Positions 27,372 to 35,987 are shown, numbered from the stretch's first letter. The stretch is DNA of 64,000 nt from Halorarius halobius (GCF_024298865.1 NZ_CP101161.1:3493227-3557226), one strand, 5' to 3'. The notes: generated from the sequence alone by a model not told the origin. Numbers and translations are program-made.

Positions 27372-28028
27372 CTACCGGCGTAGCGACGGGCCGGCGACCA
27401 GAAGCAGGAGCGCACCGCGGCGCACCGCCTCCCACGAGTAGACGTGGTTGAGCATGACGTACGTGAGGATGCCCAGCGCGAGGCTGACGGTCCAGGCCGC
27501 AACCGCGATGCGGCCGTAGCGGGCGTGGCTCGTCTCCGCGAGTTCCGCCGGCGTGTGGGTGAGACCCAGCACCACGGCGTACAGCACGACCGGGACGGAG
27601 ACGACCGACAGGAGGATGTGGACCGCGAGCATCCCGAGGTAGAGGGGTTCGACGATGCCGGCGTAGGCGGCGAGGAACTGCCCCTGCTCGATGACGATGC
27701 TCTTCTCGAACCCGCCGCCCACCTTCGTCACGTAGACGACGAGGAACAGCATGATGAGCCCGAACGCGGAGAGCATCGCGGCGCGGTGGCGGCGTATCTG
27801 ACGGCTACGGATGAAGTAGGTGCCGGCCAGAAGCGCGGTCAGCGCGAGCGTGTTGATGACGGCGATGAGGTCCGACAGCACCAGCACCAACTCCCGCGAG
27901 ATGTCGGGAATGGGTATCAGGCCGGCGAACGCGCCGATGACGACGGCGTAGCCGACGACCGAAACGACGGCCGTCACCGCGCGTACGTGCTCCTTGACGA
28001 ACCCGGGGCCGGCGTCCGCTGTTGCCAT
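27372..28028 (-). CDS. DUF420 membrane protein (CtaM/YozB-like)
   Basis: This 218-residue protein has five to six transmembrane helices and the DUF420 pattern: SDLIAVINTLALTALLAGTYFIRSRQIRRHRAAM and GMLAVHILLSVVSVPVVLYAV, with membrane His residues. DUF420 proteins such as CtaM assist maturation of haem-copper oxidases, which fits the coxB/coxC/ctaB genes nearby. The start at 28028 (MATADAGP) is preferred over one eight codons upstream. Confidence 0.85.
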   Translation of the reverse strand: MATADAGPGFVKEHVRAVTAVVSVVGYAVVIGAFAGLIPIPDISRELVLVLSDLIAVINTLALTALLAGTYFIRSRQIRRHRAAMLSAFGLIMLFLVVYVTKVGGGFEKSIVIEQGQFLAAYAGIVEPLYLGMLAVHILLSVVSVPVVLYAVVLGLTHTPAELAETSHARYGRIAVAAWTVSLALGILTYVMLNHVYSWEAVRRGALLLLVAGPSLRR

Positions 28029-28164
28029 ACCCGGGGGTCGGCCGCGAGCCACCTGACGCTTCCGCTTTCGGCACGTCTGAAACTTCGGTTGTGTTTCCGC
28101 AACCGATGCTGATTCCGGCGGAGCCTCCGTTAGAGTGAAACACCCTCACTCCGGAGATATTTGC

Positions 28165-28581
28165 ATGAGCACCGAACAGGAGCAACGGACCATCCGCTGT
28201 CTCGTCGCCAAGGTCGGGCTTGACGGCCACGACCGCGGCGCACACGTCATCGCCCGGGCGTTCCGGGACGCCGGCTTCGAGGTCATCTACTCGGGCCTCC
28301 ACAAGTCACCCGACGAAATCGTTCAGGCGGCCGTCCAGGAGGACGTCGACGTCATCGGCATCTCCATTCTGTCGGGCGCGCACAACACCCTGGTGCCGAA
28401 GGTCATCGACGGCCTCAAAGAGTACGACGCGTTCGAGGACACGCTCCTTCTCGTCGGCGGTATCGTCCCCGAGGAGGACCGCGCCGACCTCCGCGAGATG
28501 GGTGTCGCCGAAATCTTCGGCCCCGGTGCCTCGATGGAGGAGACCATCGAGTTCGTCCGCGAGAACGCGCCCGAGCGATGA
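28165..28581 (+). CDS. Methylmalonyl-CoA mutase, cobalamin-binding (C-terminal) subunit
   Basis: This 138-residue protein is a free-standing B12-binding domain with the DxHxxG motif at Asp20, His22 and Gly25 (GLDGHDRGAHV), followed by VIGISILSGAH and VGGIVPEEDR. It corresponds to the C-terminal domain of methylmalonyl-CoA mutase, which archaea often encode separately from the catalytic subunit; the latter is not in this window. The MeaB GTPase gene overlaps its stop (ATGA), as expected for the mutase repair chaperone. Confidence 0.92.
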   Translation: MSTEQEQRTIRCLVAKVGLDGHDRGAHVIARAFRDAGFEVIYSGLHKSPDEIVQAAVQEDVDVIGISILSGAHNTLVPKVIDGLKEYDAFEDTLLLVGGIVPEEDRADLREMGVAEIFGPGASMEETIEFVRENAPER

Positions 28582-29612
28582 GCGAGGAGGACCTCGTCGA
28601 GGACCTCCTGGCCGGGAAACACCGCGCGCTCGCCCGGGTCATCACGAAGATAGAGAATCGGTCGCCGGGCTACCGTGACCTCGTGAGCGACCTCCACCAG
28701 CACACCGGCGACGCCGACATCATCGGCATCACGGGGTCGCCGGGCGCCGGCAAGTCGACGCTCGTCGACAAGATGGCCAACGCCTACCGCGAGCAGGGGC
28801 TGACCGTCGGCGTCATCGCCATCGACCCCTCCTCGCCGTTCACCGGCGGCGCGGTGCTGGGCGACCGCATCCGCATGGCCTCGAACGTCGGGGACATGGA
28901 CGTGTTCTTCCGGTCGATGTCCGCCCGCGGCACGCTCGGCGGCCTCTCGACGGCGACGACGGACGCCGTGAAGGCGCTCGACGCGTTCGGCAAGGACAAG
29001 ATAATCATCGAGACGGTCGGCGCCGGCCAGAACGAGGTCGACATCGTGAAGACCGCGGACACGGTCGCCGTCCTGGTGCCGCCGTCGTCGGGCGACGACG
29101 TGCAGATGCTGAAGGCCGGCATCCTCGAGATAGCGGACGTGTTCGTCGTCAACAAGGCGGACCTGGCGGGCGCGGACCGCACGGTGAAGGAGCTACGGGA
29201 GATGGTTCACATGCGGGACGCCTCGCCGCTGGCGGGCCACCACGGCGCGGACGCGGTCGCGGACGGCGACGACGCGAGCGACGACGATGACGACGAGTGG
29301 GAGCCGCCCATCGTCGAGACGGTCGCGAACTCCGGTGAGGGGCTCGAGGCGTTCCTCGACACGCTCGCGGACCATCGTACGTGGCTCGTCGACGCCGGCG
29401 AGCGCGAGGCGAAGGTGCGGACGCGCTACGCCGAGGAGATCCGCGCGCTCCTGCGCGAGGACACGGCCGACCTCCTGGAACAGGAGATAGCGGCCCGCGG
29501 TGGTCTCGACGCGTTCGTCGACCGGGTGGTCGAGCGCGAGACCGACCCGTACAGCGTCGCGGACGACCTCGTGGGACCGATAGCCGACTGCGTCGCCGAC
29601 GAGCGGGAGTAG
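28578..29612 (+). CDS. meaB: MeaB/ArgK GTPase, methylmalonyl-CoA mutase chaperone
   Basis: This 344-residue G3E-family GTPase protects and reloads cobalamin in methylmalonyl-CoA mutase. Walker A GSPGAGKS lies at about 53-60, followed by IAIDPSSPFTGGAVLGDRIRM, ETVGAGQNEVDI (switch region) and the NKAD specificity motif. A very acidic insert (about 218-240, DGDDASDDDDDEWE) sits before the C-terminal dimerisation arm. It is translationally coupled to the B12-binding subunit. Confidence 0.93.
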   Translation: MSEEDLVEDLLAGKHRALARVITKIENRSPGYRDLVSDLHQHTGDADIIGITGSPGAGKSTLVDKMANAYREQGLTVGVIAIDPSSPFTGGAVLGDRIRMASNVGDMDVFFRSMSARGTLGGLSTATTDAVKALDAFGKDKIIIETVGAGQNEVDIVKTADTVAVLVPPSSGDDVQMLKAGILEIADVFVVNKADLAGADRTVKELREMVHMRDASPLAGHHGADAVADGDDASDDDDDEWEPPIVETVANSGEGLEAFLDTLADHRTWLVDAGEREAKVRTRYAEEIRALLREDTADLLEQEIAARGGLDAFVDRVVERETDPYSVADDLVGPIADCVADERE

Positions 29613-30020
29613 TCAGCCCCGGAGCCGCTGGTGGACGACCTTCATACACTCGTCCTGAACGAACCGGCGGCCCGACTCGCGGACCCGTTCGCCCGACTCG
29701 TCGTCGCGGATGCCCAACTGGAGCCAGACGGTGTCGACGTCGTCCCGGTCGAGCACCGAGTCGACGATGCCCGGCACCTCCTCGGCTGGCCGGAACACGT
29801 CGACGACGTCGATTTCCTCGTCGACCTCGTCGAGCGAGTCGTACGGCTCGCGGTCGAATATCTCGTCGGCGTAGGGGTTGACCGGGATGACCTCGTAACC
29901 GTGCTCCCGCAGGTAGTTCGGGACACCGTGGGCCGCCTTCCCCGGCGTGGCCGAGCAGCCGACGACGGCGATGGTGTCGGCATCGAGTATCTCGTCGAAC
30001 TCCGAGTCTGTCGTGACCAT
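29613..30020 (-). CDS. CoA-binding (YccU-like Rossmann) protein
   Basis: This 135-residue protein is a single CoA-binding domain of the succinyl-CoA synthetase alpha type: TIAVVGCSATPGKAAHGVPNYLREHGYEVIPVNP, then DVVDVFRPAEEVPGIV and VWLQLGI. The catalytic His of the synthetase is absent, as usual for the stand-alone family. It abuts the meaB stop convergently with no gap. Its physiological role is unknown. Confidence 0.88.
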   Translation of the reverse strand: MVTTDSEFDEILDADTIAVVGCSATPGKAAHGVPNYLREHGYEVIPVNPYADEIFDREPYDSLDEVDEEIDVVDVFRPAEEVPGIVDSVLDRDDVDTVWLQLGIRDDESGERVRESGRRFVQDECMKVVHQRLRG

Positions 30021-30071
30021 ACACCAACGTCGGACCGGCCCGACGAAAAACTGCCCGCATCGTGACCGGTC

Positions 30072-30677
30072 TCAGGGCAAGCGGTCGGTGACTGCGCCGT
30101 CGGCGTCGAGTTGGAGGAGACCGTCGAACAGCTGTGAGACGGTGTGCATCGTCTCCTCGTCGTGAGCGTCGGCGTCGACGACGAACAGCCCGAGCGCGCC
30201 CGCGTTCTCGATGCGGGAGGTGAACACGTGGAGGAAGCGGAACACCGTCTGGACGTCCGAATACGTCAACAGCGTCGACACGGAGACGAACAGCAGGCGG
30301 GTGCGCGAGAGTCCGCGCACGTCGAGGAACGCCTCCAGTAGCTCCGAGGACTCGATGCCGATGCCGGTCATGTCCTCCGGCGATGCGGCGTACTGGACGT
30401 TGTCGGCGTCGAGGACCGTCCCGTGGCCCTGCTGTTTGGTGACGCAGTCGACGACGCCGACCGGCGCGTCAACGCCGAACAGGTCGGGGTAGCTGGCGCG
30501 CACTCGCGGGGCGCTCTCGCGGTTCATGATGACGACGCTCCCCTCGCCGCGCTCGGACCCGTGTCGCAGGACGCCGTAACCGAGCGCCGCCTTCCCGCTC
30601 AACGGCGGCCCGGAGACGAGGACGTTCGTGCCCGGGGCGACCTCCCGGTCGCCGAGCGGCCCCCCCAGCTCATACAT
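30072..30677 (-). CDS. RecA/Rad55-like ATPase, DUF7504-type
   Basis: This 201-residue protein is a reduced RecA-fold domain with Walker A-like GPPLSGKA (residues about 23-30), a LLFVSVSTLL strand in the Walker B region, and C-terminal GLFVVDADAHDEETMHTV. It resembles the KaiC/Rad55-like ATPases that are numerous in haloarchaea, often near signalling genes. The Walker A lacks the usual Thr/Ser after Lys, so ATP hydrolysis is uncertain. Confidence 0.75.
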   Translation of the reverse strand: MYELGGPLGDREVAPGTNVLVSGPPLSGKAALGYGVLRHGSERGEGSVVIMNRESAPRVRASYPDLFGVDAPVGVVDCVTKQQGHGTVLDADNVQYAASPEDMTGIGIESSELLEAFLDVRGLSRTRLLFVSVSTLLTYSDVQTVFRFLHVFTSRIENAGALGLFVVDADAHDEETMHTVSQLFDGLLQLDADGAVTDRLP

Positions 30678-30773
30678 CGGTACCCCTCACGGAGCAGGTG
30701 GTACGGACGGGGGAGGATGAACCGTGCATCGTTTCGTATGGCTCCTGACTCGCATTTAGCGTTTGTGCTTGGA

Positions 30774-31631
30774 TTACACGGCGATTCGCCCGACGACGAA
30801 CGCGAGAGCCGCAAGTAACTGGCCGTATTTCAACCACGTCTGTCCCCGCGTCGCGTCGTCGAAGCTCCAGTAGCCGGCCGCGAGCATCACCGCGTCCGCC
30901 GGCAGGACGGCCGCGAGATACGCCACCCCGAAGGTGCCAAGCAGGTACGGGGCCGGGCTGGCGAGCACCGCGAACGCGAGCGCGACTGCCGCCGTGACCA
31001 GCGCCGCCCGCTCGCCGTACGCGATGGGGAGGGTGTTCAGCCCCTCCTCGCGGTCGCCGGCGACGTCCTCGACGTCTTTCACCACCTCCCTGGCGAACGT
31101 CGCCAGCGCCGCCAGCACGAACAGGACGACGACCGGCCGGAGGCGGCCGCCGACGGCCACCCCGCCGAACAGGAACGTCGACCCGCCGAGATAGCCGACC
31201 AGCGCGTTGCCGACGCCCGGCAACCCCTTGAACAGTTCCGTGTACGCCACCAGCGCGAACAGGTTGACGACGGCGATGCCGATGGCAAGCGGCGGCAACA
31301 GAAGCGCCATCGCCACCGCGCCGCCGAACAGCGCGACGGCGAAGACGAGCGCACCCCGCGGGGAGACGGCACCGCGCGGAATCGGCCGGTCGGGCGCGTT
31401 GATTCGGTCTATCTCCCGGTCGAAGTAGTCGTTGATGGCGTTGCCCGCGCCGACCGCGAGGACGGTGGCGACGACGGCCGCACCGGCCCGGAGTTCCGGG
31501 GCGGTGGCGACGAGCAGGCCCGCGGGACCGCCACCGAGGCCCGCGACGAACGCGCCGATGAACGTCAACAGCCCCGACAGCAGGGCGTTGCCCGGCCGCG
31601 TCAACTCGACGAGCCCCCGGAGCCGTTCCAT
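30774..31631 (-). CDS. Digeranylgeranylglyceryl phosphate synthase (UbiA family)
   Basis: This 285-residue polytopic prenyltransferase should add the second geranylgeranyl chain in archaeal ether-lipid synthesis. It carries both Asp-rich motifs, NAINDYFDREIDRINAPDRP (Asn67 to Pro83) and REVVKDVEDVAGDREEG, with about eight helices. The NDYFDREID pattern and length match archaeal DGGGP synthase rather than haem o synthase. It is oriented away from the tRNA-Arg gene. Confidence 0.9.
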   Translation of the reverse strand: MERLRGLVELTRPGNALLSGLLTFIGAFVAGLGGGPAGLLVATAPELRAGAAVVATVLAVGAGNAINDYFDREIDRINAPDRPIPRGAVSPRGALVFAVALFGGAVAMALLLPPLAIGIAVVNLFALVAYTELFKGLPGVGNALVGYLGGSTFLFGGVAVGGRLRPVVVLFVLAALATFAREVVKDVEDVAGDREEGLNTLPIAYGERAALVTAAVALAFAVLASPAPYLLGTFGVAYLAAVLPADAVMLAAGYWSFDDATRGQTWLKYGQLLAALAFVVGRIAV

Positions 31632-31722
31632 GCGCCGGGGTGGTGGCGGACGTGGCTTGAACGCGTCGGATTCTGCCGGCGATGGAAGGGCTTTTGGCGG
31701 GGAGCGCGCTACGGCAGAGCGA

Positions 31723-31797
31723 GGGCGCTTAGCTCAGTCTGGACAGAGTGCGTGGCTTCGGACCACGTTGCCGCGGGTTCAAATCCTGCAGCGCCCA
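31723..31797 (+). tRNA. tRNA-Arg (TCG anticodon)
   Basis: The 75-nt sequence folds as a complete cloverleaf: acceptor GGGCGCT (31723-31729) pairs with AGCGCCC (31790-31796), discriminator A at 31797; the D arm GCTC/GAGT; anticodon stem CGTGG/CCACG around loop CTTCGGA, giving anticodon TCG; variable TTGCC; and T arm GCGGG/CCTGC around TTCAAAT. CCA is not encoded. It is the last core gene before the low-GC accessory region, so it is a candidate integration site. Confidence 0.95.
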
Positions 31798-32081
31798 TCC
31801 TGCCGCATAACACCTAGGAGTCAACAGACGGCGACGTGGTGTATTTAAACCTTCCTCCGATATTGGAGTAGAGTTCATTATGCCACGTCATCCCCATCTC
31901 CTCCGTCGTGCGATTTGCTGGAGTCAAGATTACCGTAGTTCGTCATAAAGATACTGGCGCGTGGTCTCTGAATGGCTCCGGAACCGCTCGCACGCGGCGA
32001 GGCTTCCCCCTCTTGCTGTAGTTTGGTTCAATAGTTTGTATTCCCCGTAGAATTATTGCAGTCCAGAGCGAACGTCTGTGT
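31798..32081. other. Intergenic junction between tRNA-Arg and accessory region
   Basis: These 284 bases mark a visible drop in GC. A strong TATA-like box GTATTTAAACC lies near 31841-31851, but only a 22-codon frame (31880-31948) follows it, which I do not call a gene. GAATTATTGC near 32050-32059 is a suitable promoter for the gene at 32082. No direct repeat of the tRNA 3' end was seen here beyond the gene itself. Confidence 0.5.
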
Positions 32082-32600
32082 ATGACTGATGCGCCGGGAG
32101 CCGAGCGCTGGAAAGAACACCAGAGCGCCTTTGACCGCGTGCGCGCGGTCGCCGTTACAGTTTCCGAACCCAAATCGGCGGACTGGATTGCAGAGCAAGC
32201 TCACGTCGCGGGTAACACTGCGCGTGACCACCTCCAGCGGCTCGTTGAGATGAACGTTCTCCGGACCGTCTCTGGGGGTACCGCAACTCAGTACGAACCT
32301 GACCCGCTCTACACGAGAATGCAGGCACTCCGCGACCTCCTCAACAACCGCGACCGCGATGACCTTCTCGAATTGCGTGGCGACCTACAAGAACGGATTG
32401 AGGAGTGGCAGTCCGAGTACGACGCGGATTCACCGAGTGAGCTTCGCGAGCAGGCGGCACATTCCGATACTGCTGAGAAAACGCGCGAGATGCGCCGAAC
32501 TGCGAACGACTGGGACATCATCGCGTATCGTCTCCAGCTCGTCGAGGACGCTATCGAACACTACTCCGACTACGCTGGGAGTGCCCCAGCACCCGCCTGA
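32082..32600 (+). CDS. HTH regulator, DUF7342-type (possible antitoxin)
   Basis: This 172-residue protein has an N-terminal winged helix (about 20-70; SADWIAEQAHVAGNTARDHLQRLVEMNVLR) and a long charged helical C-terminus (about 95-165). It matches, from memory, the haloarchaeal DUF7342 family annotated as TrmB/sugar-type regulators. A TATA-like GAATTATTGC sits about 27 nt upstream. The next small gene follows immediately, so the pair could be a regulatory or toxin-antitoxin module; the operator was not identified. Confidence 0.75.
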   Translation: MTDAPGAERWKEHQSAFDRVRAVAVTVSEPKSADWIAEQAHVAGNTARDHLQRLVEMNVLRTVSGGTATQYEPDPLYTRMQALRDLLNNRDRDDLLELRGDLQERIEEWQSEYDADSPSELREQAAHSDTAEKTREMRRTANDWDIIAYRLQLVEDAIEHYSDYAGSAPAPA

Positions 32601-32604
32601 CCGA

Positions 32605-33048
32605 ATGTTCGCCTTCGACGGCGGCTATGACCCCGGGCAGGTATCGCACACGATTCTGCTCGAACTCAGACGTACGATTGAGCGGCATCCTGCCGTTCAA
32701 CATGCGAGTGGGGAACCACCCGGCCAATTCATCCGTGTCGTTGCGACGCTTGACCCGGCCATCCTCGGCAGCGAAGCAGACGAGGGAACACTCACGATTC
32801 GTTGGTATGCGGGTGAGACTACCGACGCGGACCCTGAGTTCGTCTTTCACTACAGCGAAAGCTCGGGTTTCGACTGTGGGTGGCACCACGAACCAAATCC
32901 GCACGTAGACAGGTGGGCGCACTATCAAGAACGTCCGGCGGCTAATGACGAGTACGTGTATGAGGCTATCTCCTTCAGCAGTCTCCAGCCAGTTCCGTTG
33001 CTCTGGGAAATCCTCGACCGGCTCGAAATCCGTCTCAGTAACCACTGA
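32605..33048 (+). CDS. Small protein paired with HTH regulator (possibly TumE/DUF6516-like)
   Basis: This 147-residue protein shows strands (TLTIRWYAG, PEFVFHYSE) followed by an aromatic/His-rich motif, FDCGWHHEPNPHVDRWAHYQER, and a C-terminal helix. The His/Asp/Tyr-rich segment is reminiscent of TumE-type (DUF6516) toxin proteins that pair with HTH antitoxins, but I could not confirm this. ATG 32605 follows the regulator's stop by 2 nt; an in-frame GTG at 32581 overlapping the regulator is an alternative start. Confidence 0.6.
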   Translation: MFAFDGGYDPGQVSHTILLELRRTIERHPAVQHASGEPPGQFIRVVATLDPAILGSEADEGTLTIRWYAGETTDADPEFVFHYSESSGFDCGWHHEPNPHVDRWAHYQERPAANDEYVYEAISFSSLQPVPLLWEILDRLEIRLSNH

Positions 33049-33120
33049 GCTCTTTCCAATGAAGCAAGCAGGCCTGAACGACGGTCAAAGTTCTTTGTCC
33101 CTTCCTGTCGATATTGGTGT

Positions 33121-34335
33121 ATGGTCAACACAATGACCTTCATTGCGGTGATTCTACTTGCAGCTCTGTTCTTTGGTGTTCTCCCAGTTGTGTTGGCTCT
33201 GGTTACCTCTCAGCTTCTCGGACTACTGAGTGCTACTGTTCTCGTCGGATTGTCCGCAGTCGGAGTAACAGTGCTCTATGCCGCTCTTGTCTGGTTCCGG
33301 CGTTCGCTCTGGGTGGCGCTGGTAGACATAGGAGCGTTGTGTCTGGTTACCGTTGGATGGGGCATCTCGAAGTTTGCAACCGCAATCCGCAAACTCGGTA
33401 CTATCATCTCGTTTATGGCGTGGGTAAAGGCGGTCTTAGGGCTTTATCCGGGGAAAGATTTCATCAAAAACCGACGGGAAGACGTTGTTCAACGGGGAGT
33501 CAAGTACCACGAACGTGGTGAGATTGAAATTGAGGACTCACCCGAAACCCTCGCTCGGGACACGCGGCAAGCATACGATGAGGCCGGTCGTCGGCTTTCA
33601 AACGGAGAAGCAGTTCTTGGACTCACGCTTGCAGGTGTAACGCTCCTTCCATCTAATTCACCCACAGTCCCATACTCGGGACTACTCAGTTCGCCAGCGG
33701 TTGGTGCGAGCCTATCGGTGGCCCTCGTACTGGTTGTCACCCTCCGCCTCTCGGCCTTGGACATGGTATTAGTTCGAGACCCCACAGACTCAGAAGAACT
33801 CGCCCGATTGGCGGTTTACCGGGATTGGAACAGAACAATGTCAAGCGGTGCTGAGGTCGTTAAGGCGCTTTTGATGTTTCGAGTTATGCGAAGTATAAAC
33901 GACTCAGCCTACGACTTCTATCTTGACTGGGTACTTGAAAAAGATATTAACGGGGAGGGGGTAGGAACGATAGAACTTCTACTCGAACTGAGGAGACCGA
34001 TGTTTGCTTTCCACATCGCCGAACGTGAGGGTATCTCTCCGTCTGAAGCGAGCAGAGAACTCTACGGCTGGGACGTATTCTCAGGATTCAGTTTTGGCCC
34101 CGGAGAAAACCACTCACCACCGGATGAAATCCCAACTTCTCGTTTTGACAGTGCGTTACTCCCGTTACTTCGTCTGAAATACGAAATCAGAGATGTGGTT
34201 CGAATCGTTAGAGCCCACCAATTTGCTGAGAAAGAAAACATAGCGCCTGAAGAAGCGAGCAGAGAACTTTATGATGAAAACGTGATTCCTGAACCAACTG
34301 GTGAATCTGAAGACGAACAAGAGTCAGATGGCTAG
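33121..34335 (+). CDS. Accessory membrane protein with duplicated C-terminal motif
   Basis: This 404-residue protein has four or so hydrophobic segments in the first 100 residues and a further pair around 175-210, then a soluble C-terminal half. Two copies of a short helical motif occur there: EREGISPSEASRELYG (about 300-315) and EKENIAPEEASRELYD (about 371-386). I recognise no family. A second ATG at 33133 is equally plausible as start. Its composition is AT-richer than the core genes, consistent with transfer. Confidence 0.65.
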   Translation: MVNTMTFIAVILLAALFFGVLPVVLALVTSQLLGLLSATVLVGLSAVGVTVLYAALVWFRRSLWVALVDIGALCLVTVGWGISKFATAIRKLGTIISFMAWVKAVLGLYPGKDFIKNRREDVVQRGVKYHERGEIEIEDSPETLARDTRQAYDEAGRRLSNGEAVLGLTLAGVTLLPSNSPTVPYSGLLSSPAVGASLSVALVLVVTLRLSALDMVLVRDPTDSEELARLAVYRDWNRTMSSGAEVVKALLMFRVMRSINDSAYDFYLDWVLEKDINGEGVGTIELLLELRRPMFAFHIAEREGISPSEASRELYGWDVFSGFSFGPGENHSPPDEIPTSRFDSALLPLLRLKYEIRDVVRIVRAHQFAEKENIAPEEASRELYDENVIPEPTGESEDEQESDG

Positions 34336-34417
34336 AGGCGATACTCCCCGCTGAGGTTGCCAGCAGTGGCGTACTCTCAGCGCAAGCTTTCTTCACAACG
34401 AACTTCGGAGCCTACAT

Positions 34418-34747
34418 ATGGCAATCGTCCGCTGTCAAGACCATCCTCCTCGCAACACGAATTACGCAATCGCGGTGAAGCCGGTCGGATACCCCGATAC
34501 TGCGTTAATCTGCGGTCGTGGAGACAGCGACCACGAGGAGATTGGATGGGTGTATCTTCTGCCCAAAGAACACGATGAATATCAGGCGGGCAAGCGTGTA
34601 TTCGGTCTCTGGGGGCCTGACTCATCATCCAGTGCTGCCAAAGTACGTGTTAGTGATGAGGTCGTTGAAGGGTTGAACAAGTGGAATCAGAAAGAAGAGG
34701 AGTCTACCTCTGGTCTTCAATCACAGTCAAGTATCGACCGGTACTGA
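34418..34747 (+). CDS. Small hypothetical protein with Cys/His near N-terminus
   Basis: This 109-residue protein begins MAIVRCQDHPPRNTNY and continues with GYPDTALICGRGDSDHEEIGWVYL, so Cys6, His9 and Cys32 could bind a metal. It ends in a Ser/Glu-rich disordered tail. No family is recognised. The ATG sits at 34418 after an 82-nt gap; it may belong to the same unit as the preceding membrane protein. Confidence 0.55.
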   Translation: MAIVRCQDHPPRNTNYAIAVKPVGYPDTALICGRGDSDHEEIGWVYLLPKEHDEYQAGKRVFGLWGPDSSSSAAKVRVSDEVVEGLNKWNQKEEESTSGLQSQSSIDRY

Positions 34748-34807
34748 GTATACACCACTCGAATAAAGATGAAGTAGCAGTCTCTGATTCGCTGACTCAA
34801 CTTTCCT

Positions 34808-35833
34808 TTAGAGGCGTATTGTTATGTGATGCGGTTTTCCGTCGAACTCAAAGAGGTTCGCCCGTGGGTCAGCGTCTTCGTATTGATAGCTGATACGTGC
34901 CGTTGGTCCTGAATAGTACACAGGCACGGATGCATCTGAGTCACTGAAAGGACCGTGTAAGTCCCCTAAGAGAAGGAGGTCCGGGCTGAGACGAGAAGCG
35001 ACTGAGTTGAGAATCGTGTCCAAGGTGCAGTCAGGACTATCTTTTGAGTAAGGAGGTGACACAGTCTGGTGTAGGCAGAGAACGGAATATCTCGTATCGT
35101 TTGGAGTGAAGCGGATATCGGGGTTCCTCCACCAATTCGCGTCTCGGTTATCCAATCCATAGAGAGTCACATCTCCAATACTCTGCCCTTGAAGAGCCTC
35201 TTCAAGCGGATAAGCTAGTCCAGCGTTGCTTAGTTTGCGGAGACGAGCCCTCCCTTTTTCGCGGTCGTGATTCCCTAGCACGTAGAAGAAAGGAATCCCC
35301 TCTGAAGCGAGTATCTTGACGCCATATTCGAGCAAATCCAAATCTTCGTCGCAGACAGCGTGGTCAAAGACATCCCCTGTATGGACGACAGCGTCGACAT
35401 CGTTCTCAAACGCGGCTACAATCACATCGCGAAACCTTGCCTGACAGTCGACCTCGTCGTGCCATGGCATCATTTTCCCGCCTGACGTTGGACGGAGGTG
35501 ATATCCTAAGTGCGAGTCAGAGACGTGTAGTATGCGTGTCTTCCGTCGTTCAACCGGTTCGACTGAGGAGTTTGAAACAGTATGTAGCTGGGTTTCCTGT
35601 TCCGGCCAAGATTTCACTTTAAAATCCCTCAGTCGAGCCTTCTCGCCGGTCGAGATATGTTCGGCCAGTCCGCGATGCTTCTCCCAAACGAGTACAGGAA
35701 TCTTGTTGCCCGCAACATCCTCGGTATCGAACCAGTAAGCTCGTTTTGACCCTGACGCTGGTCGTCGGGATAGGATTTGAACAGAGATATCCGCGTGTTC
35801 ATCGTGAGACAAATCCGACCTCGTAATCGGCAT
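34808..35833 (-). CDS. SbcD/Mre11-like metallophosphoesterase with N-terminal OB-like domain
   Basis: This 341-residue protein has a calcineurin-like core with all motifs: ILHVSDSHLG (Asp106, His108), HTGDVFD (Asp154), GNHD (188-190), CLHQ and LLLLGDLHGP. That places it among Mre11/SbcD-type DNA nucleases. The first 95 residues are beta-rich and resemble an OB-fold (DISVQILSRRPASGSKRAYWF), unusual for Mre11. It is divergent from the second Mre11-like gene across a 154-nt intergenic region, suggesting joint regulation with the Mre11-Rad50-NurA-HerA operon. Confidence 0.82.
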   Translation of the reverse strand: MPITRSDLSHDEHADISVQILSRRPASGSKRAYWFDTEDVAGNKIPVLVWEKHRGLAEHISTGEKARLRDFKVKSWPEQETQLHTVSNSSVEPVERRKTRILHVSDSHLGYHLRPTSGGKMMPWHDEVDCQARFRDVIVAAFENDVDAVVHTGDVFDHAVCDEDLDLLEYGVKILASEGIPFFYVLGNHDREKGRARLRKLSNAGLAYPLEEALQGQSIGDVTLYGLDNRDANWWRNPDIRFTPNDTRYSVLCLHQTVSPPYSKDSPDCTLDTILNSVASRLSPDLLLLGDLHGPFSDSDASVPVYYSGPTARISYQYEDADPRANLFEFDGKPHHITIRL

Positions 35834-35987
35834 ACAGTTTCGGGATGATAGATGTGAATTTGAGTGTTCCTGTATCGAAACGACTGCAGGCTCTTAAGCT
35901 TAAATCGCGAACTACTGTATTTGAGCACTACTTGTCTGGTGGACAATACTTATCCTGTCTCTCGACATCATCTGATGATACGCCAGA
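35834..35987. promoter_or_regulatory. Divergent promoter region with 13-nt palindrome
   Basis: This region separates the two phosphoesterase genes. For the rightward operon, ATACTTATC at 35946-35954 is a TATA-like box. Between it and the ATG at 35988 lies a perfect palindrome, ATCATC-T-GATGAT (35967-35979), positioned where a repressor would block initiation. On the left side TTAAGCTTAA near 35896-35905 is a candidate promoter element for the minus-strand gene. Binding proteins are unknown. Confidence 0.5.

Noticed and set aside
31880..31948. A 22-codon frame after the strong TATA-like box
   Set aside because: It is too short, has no family resemblance and could be chance.
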